A stretch of 64,000 nt of DNA, taken from JAVBWI01 sp036677445. GTDB taxonomy: Bacteria > Bacillota > Clostridia > Christensenellales > CAG-138. The notes under the pieces were generated by a model. That model made no database searches. It saw only the letters and a list, made by a program, of their open reading frames with translations, and was not told the origin of the DNA. Where the stretch lies: assembly GCA_036677445.1 (NCBI GenBank), contig JAVBWI010000006.1, positions 372,001 through 436,000 on the forward strand. Reading direction: 5' to 3'. Numbering within the stretch: the first letter of the stretch is position 1; the number at the start of each line of letters is the position of its first letter. Shown here piece by piece: positions 35,300-43,205 of this stretch. A program made the position numbers and the translations under genes.

Positions 35300-36316
35300 T
35301 CAGTCGGCCAGTTTTTTGGACTTGCGCAGCTTATTCTGCCTAGGCAGTTCGTTATACAGGGATTGCCTCTTTACCTTCAGGAAAGGCAGTTCCTTGCCGC
35401 CGCACAGACCGTTGGAACGATAGAGCATGACCAATATCAGTACCACCGCGTAGATCACAATACGCCAGTTGGCCAGGAAACGCAGCGCTTCGGGCAATAT
35501 CGTAAGCAGCAGCGCGCCGACAATGGAACCGGAAAGTGTTCCGATGCCGCCCGCGTAGAGATATACAAGATAATCGCTGGATTTTATAAAGCTGAAGGTA
35601 TCCGGCTGTATAAAGCCCATCACATGCGCGTACAGCCCGCCTGCAACGCCGGCAATAAATGCGGCGGTACAGAAGGATATCACTTTGAATTTCGTCGTAT
35701 CGACGCCCATAGCGTCCGCAGCAATCTCATTGTCGCGTATCGCAATGCAGGCGCGCCCATACCGCGAGTAAATGAAGTTGCGTACGACCACCAGCGTGAT
35801 CACCACGAAAGCCAATACCCACGCCACCGACGAATACGTCGGGATACCCACCATGCCGCGCGCGGCGCCGATAGGCTCGATCAAGCGCAGGAACGCGCGA
35901 ACGATCTCGCCGAATGCCAGCGTTACGATCGCCAGATAATCGCCCTTGAGCTTGAGTGTAGGCAAGCCGATGAGCAAGCCGACCAACGACGCAACCAAAC
36001 CGCCCGCAAACAGCCCCAACAGGAAAACGGGGATTTGCAGCCCGGCGCTGACCTTGGTGCCCTGAAAAAGCAGCGTTGTAACGATCGCAGAGCCATAGGC
36101 GCCCAGCGACATAAAACCTGCATGGCCGATGCAGAACTGACCCGTAAAGCCGTTGACCAGATTCAGGCTGACCGTCATCATGATGTTGACGCCGGCAAAC
36201 ATCAATATCTGCATCTGGTATGCGTTCATGACTTTCATGTCCTTGAGCATCATGAGCAGGAAGTAGCCCACAATCACGCCCGCGAGCGGCAGATACTTTT
36301 TGACCGTTGTTATCAT
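35300..36316 (-). CDS. livM: Branched-chain amino acid-type ABC transporter, permease LivM
   Basis: A 338-residue permease with about nine to ten hydrophobic segments and the LivM landmarks LNLVNGFTGQFCIGHAGFMSLGAY, given here by its core GHAGFMSLGAY, and YAGGIGTLSGSIVGA. Start ATG 36316 has AAAGGG about 8 nt upstream. The C-terminus is Lys/Arg-rich. Confidence 0.93.
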   Translation of the reverse strand: MITTVKKYLPLAGVIVGYFLLMMLKDMKVMNAYQMQILMFAGVNIMMTVSLNLVNGFTGQFCIGHAGFMSLGAYGSAIVTTLLFQGTKVSAGLQIPVFLLGLFAGGLVASLVGLLIGLPTLKLKGDYLAIVTLAFGEIVRAFLRLIEPIGAARGMVGIPTYSSVAWVLAFVVITLVVVRNFIYSRYGRACIAIRDNEIAADAMGVDTTKFKVISFCTAAFIAGVAGGLYAHVMGFIQPDTFSFIKSSDYLVYLYAGGIGTLSGSIVGALLLTILPEALRFLANWRIVIYAVVLILVMLYRSNGLCGGKELPFLKVKRQSLYNELPRQNKLRKSKKLAD

Positions 36317-36328
36317 GCAGCTCACCCT

Positions 36329-37240
36329 TTAAACCTTATCTATTGTAACTTTGCCCATGATGCCTGCGGGTTTGAACAGCAGTATCAATATCAGGACAAT
36401 AAACCCGATGGCGTACCCCAGATTGGAATTGATGGAAGTAGCCAGGATTTCTGTAATACCCATGATAAATCCGCCCAGCATGGCGCCGCGGATATCGCCA
36501 ATGCCGCCAAGGACGGCCGCTATGAACGATTTTGTGCCCAGCCAGCTGCCCATGTACACATCGACCTGCGGATATATACTTGCATAGAATATACCGCTTG
36601 CAGCGGCCAGCGCCGCGCCAATAAAGAACGTAAAGGAGATAACGCGGTTGATATTGATGCCCATTAAGGAGGCGGCATCCTTATCCATACTCACGGCGCG
36701 CATTTGCGTGCCGATTTTTGTTTGCTTGACTACCCGATCCAGCACGACCATGAACAGCACGGAAAGCGTGATCATGATGATCTGCGTGGATGTAATCTGT
36801 ATACCCCCAATGGAGTAGCGAACAACGGGAAACAGTTCCGGGAAGGAACGGGGCGACGGCCCGATAAACGGCAATGCACGCGGAAAATTCTGAAGGAACA
36901 TGGATACGCCGACGGCCGTAATGAGCGCCATCATACGCGGCTTTTTGCGCAGCGGCTTATAGGCGATCGCCTCCACCGCAAAGCCGATGGATCCCGTACC
37001 CAGCATGGCAATTAGTAGAATGAGAACGACGACGATTGCCGGGAACACCCCGTCGATGGTATATGCGCTAAAAGCCTGTGCCAGAAAAAACGTACCCATC
37101 GCACCGATCATCAGAAAATCGCCATGCGCGAAATTGATCATGCCCACGATACCGTAGACCATCGTATAACCAAGCGCCAGCAGCGCATACACGCTGCCTA
37201 ACTGAAGCCCGTACATAAGCAGCTGAAAAAATGTAGACAA
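36329..37240 (-). CDS. livH: Branched-chain amino acid-type ABC transporter, permease LivH
   Basis: A 303-residue permease with LivH landmarks: QLGSVYALLALGYTMVYGI, MINFAHGDFLMIGA and LGGIGDIRGAMLGG. The best start is TTG at 37240 (protein M-STFFQLLMYGLQLG), as GGAGGG lies 6 nt upstream; the frame stays open to 37306 without a better signal. It follows livK by 96 nt. Confidence 0.92.
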   Translation of the reverse strand: MSTFFQLLMYGLQLGSVYALLALGYTMVYGIVGMINFAHGDFLMIGAMGTFFLAQAFSAYTIDGVFPAIVVVLILLIAMLGTGSIGFAVEAIAYKPLRKKPRMMALITAVGVSMFLQNFPRALPFIGPSPRSFPELFPVVRYSIGGIQITSTQIIMITLSVLFMVVLDRVVKQTKIGTQMRAVSMDKDAASLMGININRVISFTFFIGAALAAASGIFYASIYPQVDVYMGSWLGTKSFIAAVLGGIGDIRGAMLGGFIMGITEILATSINSNLGYAIGFIVLILILLFKPAGIMGKVTIDKV

Positions 37241-37336
37241 TTGTATCCCTCCCTGCCTCACCGAATGAAGGTATGCCTGCCGGGCTTGTCCGTCCAGCAG
37301 GCACACCGGTTCACTTACTGTGCAATTTTTATTGGA

Positions 37337-38557
37337 TTACGGATTTACGTTCTTCAGGAACTCTGCAACGCCCTGGTCGTTGTACTGCAGCACTGCTGCG
37401 CCCTTGATGGGGTTGCGGTCTTCGCCGACGGTGATCGTGCCGGAAGGAAGTACTAGATCTTTAATGGAAGCGATCGCATCACGCACGCCGGCGCGGTCAA
37501 TGGTCTCTGCATTCTTAATGCCTTCAAGAACCATCATCACGGCCTCATATGCCAACACCGCGTTGGAGTTGGGCTTTTCGCCGTACGCGTCGTTGAACGC
37601 GGTAACAAACTCCTGTGCAACGGGATCCGGGTTGTCAGGCGAGAATGCGCTGACATACGCGGTACCCTTGATGTTCTCGGCGCCTGCCACCTGCGCCACT
37701 TCGGGGGCATCCATGGAGTCGCCGCCGATGATGGGAACATTCAGGCCGACCGAACGCGCTTGCTGCACCTGCAGGGGGATCTCCAGGAACATGTTGGGGA
37801 TAATCAGGCACTCGGGGTTGGCGGCAGCGATCTTGGTGAGCTGCACATTGTAATCCTTCACGTCGGAACCGCTGTAAGCCTGCGCTTCGACCACGGTGCC
37901 GCCCAACGCTTCATAGCTTTCTTTAAAGGATTCAAAGAGGCCCTTGCTGTAAGCGTCCGCATTGTTATAGAGCACGCCGGCAGTCTTGTAGCCTTCTTCC
38001 CATGCGAAGGTCGCGGCGACCTTGCCCTGGAAGGGATCGATGAAGCATGCGCGGAAAATGTAATCGCCGATCGGGGTTACGGCTTCGTTCGTGGTAAAGG
38101 TGCCGATCGCCACGCAGCCGGCCGACTGGGCGATGGGGCCCGCAGCCAGAATGCATTTGGACATATCCGGGCCAACGATTGCGATAACTTCATCCTGATT
38201 GATCAGCTTCTGATAGACGTTGGTGGTGATATCTTCTTTTGCTTCGTTGTCTTCATAGAGGAATTGGATGGGATAACGGGTGTCGCCTACAAGCAGACCG
38301 CCTTCGGCAGCGAGTTTGTTCTCGATGAGCTTCACACCATTGGTAATGTACTTGCCCGCGATGGCGCCCGAACCGGAGAGGGGGCAGACAACACCGATCT
38401 TCAGGGTTTCGCCAACTTTTTCACCGGATGATTCTGCGGGGGCCTGGGTAGCTTCGGCCGGTTGCTTCGCCGGAGTCTGCGTGGGAGCGGCACAGCCCGC
38501 AAACACCATGGCAGCCATGAGCACACTCAGTACGATAGCAAGGATCTTACTCTTCAT
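37337..38557 (-). CDS. livK: Branched-chain amino acid-type ABC transporter, substrate-binding lipoprotein
   Basis: A 406-residue Leu/Ile/Val-binding-protein-like receptor (peripla_BP_6 fold). The signal peptide MKSKILAIVLSVLMAAMVF ends in a lipobox FAGC, followed by a Thr/Pro/Ala linker and the receptor core (GVVCPLSGSGAIAGKYITNG, IVGPDMSKCILA, IIGGDSMDAPE). GGAGG lies 8 nt before ATG 38557. First gene of an eight-gene operon with sugar-acid enzymes, so its ligand may not be a branched-chain amino acid. Confidence 0.92.
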   Translation of the reverse strand: MKSKILAIVLSVLMAAMVFAGCAAPTQTPAKQPAEATQAPAESSGEKVGETLKIGVVCPLSGSGAIAGKYITNGVKLIENKLAAEGGLLVGDTRYPIQFLYEDNEAKEDITTNVYQKLINQDEVIAIVGPDMSKCILAAGPIAQSAGCVAIGTFTTNEAVTPIGDYIFRACFIDPFQGKVAATFAWEEGYKTAGVLYNNADAYSKGLFESFKESYEALGGTVVEAQAYSGSDVKDYNVQLTKIAAANPECLIIPNMFLEIPLQVQQARSVGLNVPIIGGDSMDAPEVAQVAGAENIKGTAYVSAFSPDNPDPVAQEFVTAFNDAYGEKPNSNAVLAYEAVMMVLEGIKNAETIDRAGVRDAIASIKDLVLPSGTITVGEDRNPIKGAAVLQYNDQGVAEFLKNVNP

Positions 38558-38915
38558 CTTTTCTACCTCCATATTCATTTTGTGCGTTTGTTGTTCCACA
38601 TTGTGAAATGGTTTTCCGACCAGATGATTATATCATTGTGTATTTTTGTTTTCAATATATTTTTTTGCTTGATTTTCACTCGTATGAAGCAATACTTATA
38701 GTATGAATACCGCACCCGCTGCTTTTCTCCACCCGGCACACCCCCCTGATCCAGCTTTATAGTACCAAAACCAGTAGGCCGACGGTTGTGTCTGTACAGA
38801 AATGCCGGTATAAATTTATATAAAATATGATTATAAGGCTATCCATCAGCAGCGCTTTGCGCTATAATTATAATTATCTTTGATGTATTTCATCTGGAAA
38901 TGAAAGGGAAATGAC
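38558..38915. other. Divergent regulatory region between livK and the IclR regulator
   Basis: 358 nt with no gene. The livK side has a strong promoter and a possible operator TGAAATGGTTTTCC (38604-38617) at the predicted start. The IclR side has a TATAAT at about 38860 with no good -35. The middle (38700-38800) shows nothing I recognise. Confidence 0.55.
38627..38655 (-). promoter_or_regulatory. Promoter of the livKHMGF-kdgK operon
   Basis: Minus-strand TTGAAA (38650-38655) and TATAAT (38627-38632) with a 17-bp spacer, about 70 nt upstream of the livK start. The imperfect palindrome GGAAA-N4-TTTCA just downstream (38604-38617) is a candidate IclR-type site. Confidence 0.8.
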
Positions 38916-39683
38916 ATGGAATCTACACGCGTGCAGGTCATGGACAGAGCTCTTGATCTCATGGAACAGCTTTCCACGTCGGAACAAGGGCTAAGCATTA
39001 CGGAATTGTCTCGGCGGACAGGGTTGCCTAAAAGCACCGTGCACCGCATACTTAACACATTTGCATCAAGGCATTATGTTGAAAAAAAATCCGACACGGA
39101 TTTTTATGTGCTTGGTTACAAATTCGTTGAGATTGCCAGCATTTATTTGAATAAAATCGTACTAAAAACCGAAGCCGTTCCGATTATGCATAATGTCGCC
39201 TGCATGTTCAACGTTACTTCATATTTGGGCGTGCTTGAAAACAACGAGGTAATGTATCTGGAACGCGTCGAGCCGCTTAACAGCCTGCGTTTATATTCAC
39301 AAATCGGTAAGCGTGAACCGCTGCATTGTACCGCATTGGGCAAGGTTTTGCTTTCTTCCCTTGACAAGGCCGAATATGCCGCATTGGTCCCGTCGCTGAA
39401 CATGCGCGCCTTTACGCCCAATACCATTACGGACTTGCGAACGCTGACGATCGAGGTGGATCAGGTGCGCGCAAATGGCTACGCTGTGGACAGAGCGGAG
39501 CATGAACCGGGGATATACTGCTTTGCCGTACCGATTTACGATTATACCCGAAAAGTGATGGCCGCTATGAGTATTTCCGGGCCTGATTTATTCGAAGCGT
39601 ATGACATCTCTTCCATACTTGAAAAAATGCAGGAGGCATCCGCGGGCTTATCGCAGCGTATGGGATTTACTGTTCCGAAATAG
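38916..39683 (+). CDS. IclR-family transcriptional regulator (KdgR-like)
   Basis: A 255-residue regulator with an N-terminal winged helix (LSITELSRRTGLPKSTVHRIL) and a C-terminal IclR effector domain (REPLHCTALGKVLLSS, AVDRAEHEPGIYCFAVPIYD). AAAGGGA lies before the ATG. It is divergent from the liv-aminotransferase-eda-kdgK operon and upstream of the aldolase-kduD operon, the standard position for a KDG-responsive repressor such as KdgR. Confidence 0.9.
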   Translation: MESTRVQVMDRALDLMEQLSTSEQGLSITELSRRTGLPKSTVHRILNTFASRHYVEKKSDTDFYVLGYKFVEIASIYLNKIVLKTEAVPIMHNVACMFNVTSYLGVLENNEVMYLERVEPLNSLRLYSQIGKREPLHCTALGKVLLSSLDKAEYAALVPSLNMRAFTPNTITDLRTLTIEVDQVRANGYAVDRAEHEPGIYCFAVPIYDYTRKVMAAMSISGPDLFEAYDISSILEKMQEASAGLSQRMGFTVPK

Positions 39684-39704
39684 TCTGAAAATTATTTTTT
39701 TACG

Positions 39705-39730
39705 GGACGGATTTGTCATCCGTCCTTTTA
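39705..39730 (+). terminator. Terminator of the IclR gene
   Basis: An 8-bp stem GGACGGAT (39705-39712 with 39718-39725), loop TTGTC, followed by TTTTATTTT. It is 21 nt after the stop codon. Confidence 0.88.
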
Positions 39731-39824
39731 TTTTACCCGGTTATCCAAACAAATTGCCGAATTTTCGTCCGTATTCCTTTCTACCAAATGTTCTTGCGCA
39801 ATGTATTTCAGCTATTATCATTGG

Positions 39825-39853
39825 TTGACTTTTCATAATATCGTGCTTATAAT
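39825..39853 (+). promoter_or_regulatory. Promoter of the aldolase-kduD-dehydrogenase operon
   Basis: TTGACT (39825-39830) and a perfect TATAAT (39848-39853) separated by 17 bp, about 87 nt upstream of the aldolase start. Confidence 0.85.
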
Positions 39854-39870
39854 AATGTCGTTCCGTATCG

Positions 39871-39885
39871 TGGAGCTTCATTCCA
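39871..39885. promoter_or_regulatory. Candidate IclR-type operator
   Basis: TGGAGCTTCATTCCA, 15 bp with TGGA/TCCA ends, resembles the E. coli IclR-site pattern TGGAAATNATTTCCA at 11 of 14 fixed positions. It lies about 10 bp downstream of the predicted start, a repressor position. Confidence 0.55.
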
Positions 39886-39940
39886 TAATAATAGGCTTGT
39901 TTGCACTTTCAGAATCCATGTTTAGATTGGAGGCACAACT

Positions 39941-40597
39941 ATGCTTGACCATCTGCTATCCATGATCGAAACCCAAAAAGTAATCGCGATTTGCCGCAAA
40001 ATTTACGGCGGCGATCTTCTTGCGATTGCGGACGCGCTGTTGCAGGGCGGTATCCATTTAATCGAGGTCACGTTTGATCAAAAGGACGCGGACTGCCTGC
40101 AAAAAACAAGCCGGGCAATCGCCGCGCTTAAAACACGTTTTCCCAACATGCAGGTGGGCGCCGGCACGGTACTCACCAGGGAACAGGTTTCAGCCGCCGC
40201 CGACAGCGGCGCGACGTTTATCATTTCCCCTAACACTTCTCCTAATGTCATTGAATTCACCAAGTCGCGCGGGCTGGTTTCAATACCGGGCGCCATGACG
40301 CCCTCCGAAATTCTTTTGGCGCACGACGCCGGCGCGGATTTCGTAAAGCTGTTTCCTGCCGCCGCTTTGGGAATTCCTTATGCCAAAAGCATACTCTCGC
40401 CAATCAGCCATGTAAAGCTCATAGCGACCGGCGGTATCGGCGTTGACAATTTGGAGCAGTTCCTTGCGGCCGGCTTTGCCGGCGCCGGAATAGGCGGCAG
40501 CCTGTGCGACGCCAAGCTGATCGCCGCCGGAAAATGCGACGCCTTGACCAGCCTGGCCCGCGCGCTTATGGACATCGTGGAAAAAAGCAATTCATAA
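39941..40597 (+). CDS. eda: KDPG/4-hydroxy-2-oxoglutarate aldolase, stand-alone copy
   Basis: A 218-residue class I aldolase: HLIEVTFDQ (catalytic Glu), VGAGTVLTREQ, Schiff-base lysine in DFVKLFPAAALG and KLIATGGIGVDN. TTGGAGG precedes ATG 39941. Unlike the copy at 31651 it has no VOC domain. It heads a three-gene operon with kduD and a zinc dehydrogenase and cleaves KDPG or a related 2-keto-3-deoxy acid phosphate. Confidence 0.9.
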   Translation: MLDHLLSMIETQKVIAICRKIYGGDLLAIADALLQGGIHLIEVTFDQKDADCLQKTSRAIAALKTRFPNMQVGAGTVLTREQVSAAADSGATFIISPNTSPNVIEFTKSRGLVSIPGAMTPSEILLAHDAGADFVKLFPAAALGIPYAKSILSPISHVKLIATGGIGVDNLEQFLAAGFAGAGIGGSLCDAKLIAAGKCDALTSLARALMDIVEKSNS

Positions 40598-40652
40598 TCG
40601 CGCCTTTATTTAACGGACGCGTGCAAAATTACAATTCTCGGAGGATAACAGC

Positions 40653-41414
40653 ATGATTCTGGATCAATTCAGGCTGGATGGCAAGGTAGCCATCGTGACC
40701 GGCGCAAGCGCCGGGCTTGGCGAAGGCATGGCGGCAGCGCTGGCGCAGGCGGGAGCAGATATTGTTGGCGTCGCACGCAGGGACTGCGAAGGCGCACGCC
40801 GCCAAACGGATGCGGCCGGCCGCAAGTTCCTGGGCATCGGTGCGGATCTTACCAGCCAGGAGCCTATTCCCATGATCGTTGAAAAGACGCTTTCCGTGTT
40901 CGGCCGGATCGACATACTGGTCAACAACGCGGGCATTATCCGCCGCGCCGACTCCGTCGATTTTACGGAGCAGGACTGGGATGACGTCATGAATCTGGAT
41001 CTGAAAAGCCTGTTCTTCTTAAGCCAGGCTGTTGCCAAACAGTATATGAAACAGGGACAGGGCGGAAAGATCATCAACGTCGCCTCCATGCTCTCCTACC
41101 AGGGCGGCATCCGCGTACCCTCCTATACCGCGGCAAAGAGCGGCGTGATGGGGTTGACCCGTCTGCTTGCCTGCGAATGGGCAAAGTATAACATCAACGT
41201 GAACGCGATTGCGCCGGGCTATATGGATACGGATAACACGGAAGCACTGCGCAACGACCCCGCCCGCAGCGCGCAGATACTTGACCGTATCCCGGCAGGC
41301 CGCTGGGGCACGCCGGAAGATATGGGCGGCGCGGCCGTGTTCCTCGCGAGCAGCGCCGCGGCCTACATGCATGGCTTTACAATCGCAGTTGACGGCGGAT
41401 GGCTGGCAAGATAA
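40653..41414 (+). CDS. kduD: 2-dehydro-3-deoxy-D-gluconate 5-dehydrogenase KduD (SDR)
   Basis: A 253-residue short-chain dehydrogenase that interconverts 2,5-diketo-3-deoxygluconate (from unsaturated uronates) and KDG with NAD(H). It is strikingly like E. coli KduD over its whole length: MILDQFRLDGKVAIVTG, GRIDILVNNAGIIRR, DWDDVMNLDLKS, GKIINVASMLSYQGGIRVPS, then Ser-Tyr-Lys in PSYTAAKSGVMG, NINVNAIAPGYM, RIPAGRWG and the C-terminal TIAVDGGWLAR. GGAGG lies before the ATG. Its presence points to pectin- or glycosaminoglycan-derived uronates as the carbon source. Confidence 0.93.
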   Translation: MILDQFRLDGKVAIVTGASAGLGEGMAAALAQAGADIVGVARRDCEGARRQTDAAGRKFLGIGADLTSQEPIPMIVEKTLSVFGRIDILVNNAGIIRRADSVDFTEQDWDDVMNLDLKSLFFLSQAVAKQYMKQGQGGKIINVASMLSYQGGIRVPSYTAAKSGVMGLTRLLACEWAKYNINVNAIAPGYMDTDNTEALRNDPARSAQILDRIPAGRWGTPEDMGGAAVFLASSAAAYMHGFTIAVDGGWLAR

Positions 41415-41424
41415 GGAGTTAGAA

Positions 41425-42450
41425 ATGAAAGCAGCGGTACTCAACAACTGGAAAGATCTTGAGCTTACAGAGATCAATATGCCCGTCGTGGGAGAGGACG
41501 AGGCCCTTATTAAGCTGATTTACGGCGGCGTGTGCGGATCGGACATCACGGTATACGCCGGAAACCATCCCACCGCAACCGTTCCCGTGGTGCTCTGCCA
41601 TGAAATTCTAGGCACCATCGAAAGCCTGCCCTCCTCGTATCAGGGAAGTTTTCAGGTAGGCGAGCGGGTGCTGATGAACCCCGTAATTTCCTGCGGCACC
41701 TGCGCAGCCTGTAAAAACGACCACGGCAACGTATGCGAAAACCTGAAACTCCTGGGCATCCATGTCAACGGCGGTTTCGCGCAATATACCAAGGTGGGAG
41801 TCGATAAGCTGGTACATGTGAGTTCCGCCCTTTCCGACAAGGTGGCGGCGCTGGGTGAACCTTTTGCGGTAGGCTACCATGTCAATAAACGGGCCGGCGT
41901 AAAACTCGGCGACAACGTGCTGATCATCGGCGCCGGTACCATCGGCAGCGTCGTCGGTATGGTCGCAAAAGAATTTGGTGCGGCACAGGTCGTTATCAGC
42001 GAGATCAATCCCGATCGCATCGCCCAGGCACAAAGCCTCGGGTTTACCACAATCAATCCCGCACAAGAGGATGTGAAGGCGCGTACGAACGAACTGACGG
42101 ACGGCGTTGGCTTTGACGTGGTGTTTGAAGCCTCCGGTTCAAAAGCCGGCGTATTGCTGATGACCGACCTTTGCCGCATCAGCGGTACGCTGATGTCGCT
42201 GAGTATGTCCGGGTTGCCCTATGAGTTCCTCATCGGGAAAGTATCCTTTAAAGAGATGACTCTCGTAGGCTCACGGCTGTATTCACAGGAGGATTTTGAA
42301 AGCGGCGTGGCTACCTTGACCCGCCTTGCCGCGAAGAAGGATCTTTCGGTATTGATATCCGACATTATGCCACTTGACGATATTATCCCCGCAATTGAAA
42401 AGATGAAAAACGGCCAATGTCTCGGTAAAATTTTGATTCAGTGCAATTAA
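41425..42450 (+). CDS. Zinc-dependent medium-chain dehydrogenase (sugar/polyol type)
   Basis: A 341-residue MDR protein. Catalytic zinc region GGVCGSDITVY and GHE-like CHEILG; structural zinc cysteines in CGTCAACKNDHGNVC; coenzyme-binding VLIIGAGTIGSVVG. It resembles L-idonate, threonine and hexonate dehydrogenases. AAGGAG lies 6 nt before ATG 41425, 10 nt after kduD, so it is cotranscribed and probably oxidises or reduces a hexonate at C5 or C3. Exact substrate unknown. Confidence 0.87.
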   Translation: MKAAVLNNWKDLELTEINMPVVGEDEALIKLIYGGVCGSDITVYAGNHPTATVPVVLCHEILGTIESLPSSYQGSFQVGERVLMNPVISCGTCAACKNDHGNVCENLKLLGIHVNGGFAQYTKVGVDKLVHVSSALSDKVAALGEPFAVGYHVNKRAGVKLGDNVLIIGAGTIGSVVGMVAKEFGAAQVVISEINPDRIAQAQSLGFTTINPAQEDVKARTNELTDGVGFDVVFEASGSKAGVLLMTDLCRISGTLMSLSMSGLPYEFLIGKVSFKEMTLVGSRLYSQEDFESGVATLTRLAAKKDLSVLISDIMPLDDIIPAIEKMKNGQCLGKILIQCN

Positions 42451-42566
42451 ATTTTTACTTTTAACTGTTTGGCGTGCCATTTATCACCGCAAGTAAATAG
42501 CGCGATATATGGATAAACTATAGTGCGGAAATATACTTTCGCATTTTTGCTCAAGGAGGTAGCACT

Positions 42567-42737
42567 ATGGCGAGGAAAAGTATCATGTCGGAGGGCCTTA
42601 AACAAATGATCGCGCAGGATTTGGGCGTCAGAGATCAGGTCGCGCGCGACGGATGGGGCTCCGTCTCCTCCCGCGATTGCGGAAGAATGGTTCAAAAGGC
42701 CATTGAAATCGCGGAGAGATCCGTGGCTTCGAGATAG
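42567..42737 (+). CDS. sspF: Small acid-soluble spore protein, SspF-like alpha/beta type
   Basis: A 56-residue protein starting MARKSIMSEGLKQMIAQDLG, then VARDGWGSVSSRDCGRMVQK and AIEIAERSV. It matches the layout of B. subtilis SspF, including the GW-G-----RD-G-MV-KAIEIAE core. Such proteins coat DNA in the spore core and protect it from damage. AAGGAGGT lies 7 nt before the ATG. It is followed by a terminator and faces tlp. This is direct evidence that the organism makes endospores. No clear SigG promoter could be read upstream. Confidence 0.9.
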   Translation: MARKSIMSEGLKQMIAQDLGVRDQVARDGWGSVSSRDCGRMVQKAIEIAERSVASR

Positions 42738-42779
42738 TTCCGACCGAATCATCCGAGACTAACGTATTCTCCTAAAGCC

Positions 42780-42810
42780 GGAGGAAGCATTTTATGCTCC
42801 CTCCTATTTA
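42780..42810 (+). terminator. Terminator of sspF
   Basis: An 11-bp stem with one G-T pair (GGAGGAAGCAT, 42780-42790, with 42794-42804) and a 3-nt loop, followed by TATTTATTT. It lies between convergent sspF and tlp. Confidence 0.8.
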
Positions 42811-42860
42811 TTTCCTTCATATACTCCGTAACCATACAGGTATTTAGAGCATCCGGTCTA

Positions 42861-43109
42861 CTATTTATCCCGATTTTCGCGCGCTTTCGCTTCATCGCGT
42901 ATCTCGCTGCGCATGCCGTCAAGCGCCTGCCGCCTTCTTTCATTTTTTTCCGACAGCGCTTCTTTCATATTCTCGTCGGGTGTTTCCGCTATCATATCCT
43001 CTGCGGCCTCCATATTATGGATGGTCATGTCGATGTTCTTTTGTATCCTCTCTACATTGTCTTCCCGATTGTCTGGATTAGGACGATTATTCCGATTTTC
43101 GTTTTTCAT
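42861..43109 (-). CDS. tlp: Small acid-soluble spore protein Tlp
   Basis: An 82-residue, highly charged protein. PDNREDNVERIQKNIDMTI, MEAAEDMIAETPDE, EKNERRRQALDGMRSEI and RDEAKAREN follow the thioredoxin-like spore protein (Tlp) family line by line, after a short Asn/Arg/Pro-rich start. AAAGGAG lies 7 nt before ATG 43109. In Bacillus Tlp is a forespore-made SASP. A SigG-like promoter lies at 43140-43169. Second sporulation marker in this stretch. Confidence 0.9.
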   Translation of the reverse strand: MKNENRNNRPNPDNREDNVERIQKNIDMTIHNMEAAEDMIAETPDENMKEALSEKNERRRQALDGMRSEIRDEAKARENRDK

Positions 43110-43139
43110 GTTGCCGCTCCTTTTGTAAATTGTCAGCAG

Positions 43140-43169
43140 TATTATGCTTCAACAAGGCATATTCTAATC
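43140..43169 (-). promoter_or_regulatory. SigG-like promoter of tlp
   Basis: On the minus strand, GATTA (43165-43169) and CATAATA (43140-43146) are separated by 18 bp. The SigG consensus is GHATR-N18-CATNHTA: the -10 matches 7 of 7 and the -35 matches 4 of 5. It lies about 30 nt upstream of tlp. Confidence 0.65.
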
Positions 43170-43205
43170 GGGTCTGGAATTCTATTTTTTACGCACGCCT
43201 TCTTT

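Noticed and set aside
42451..42566. SigG promoter for sspF
   Set aside because: Best pairings found (e.g. GGATA with TATACTT, 16 bp apart) match only part of the consensus and have poor spacing, so I do not annotate one.
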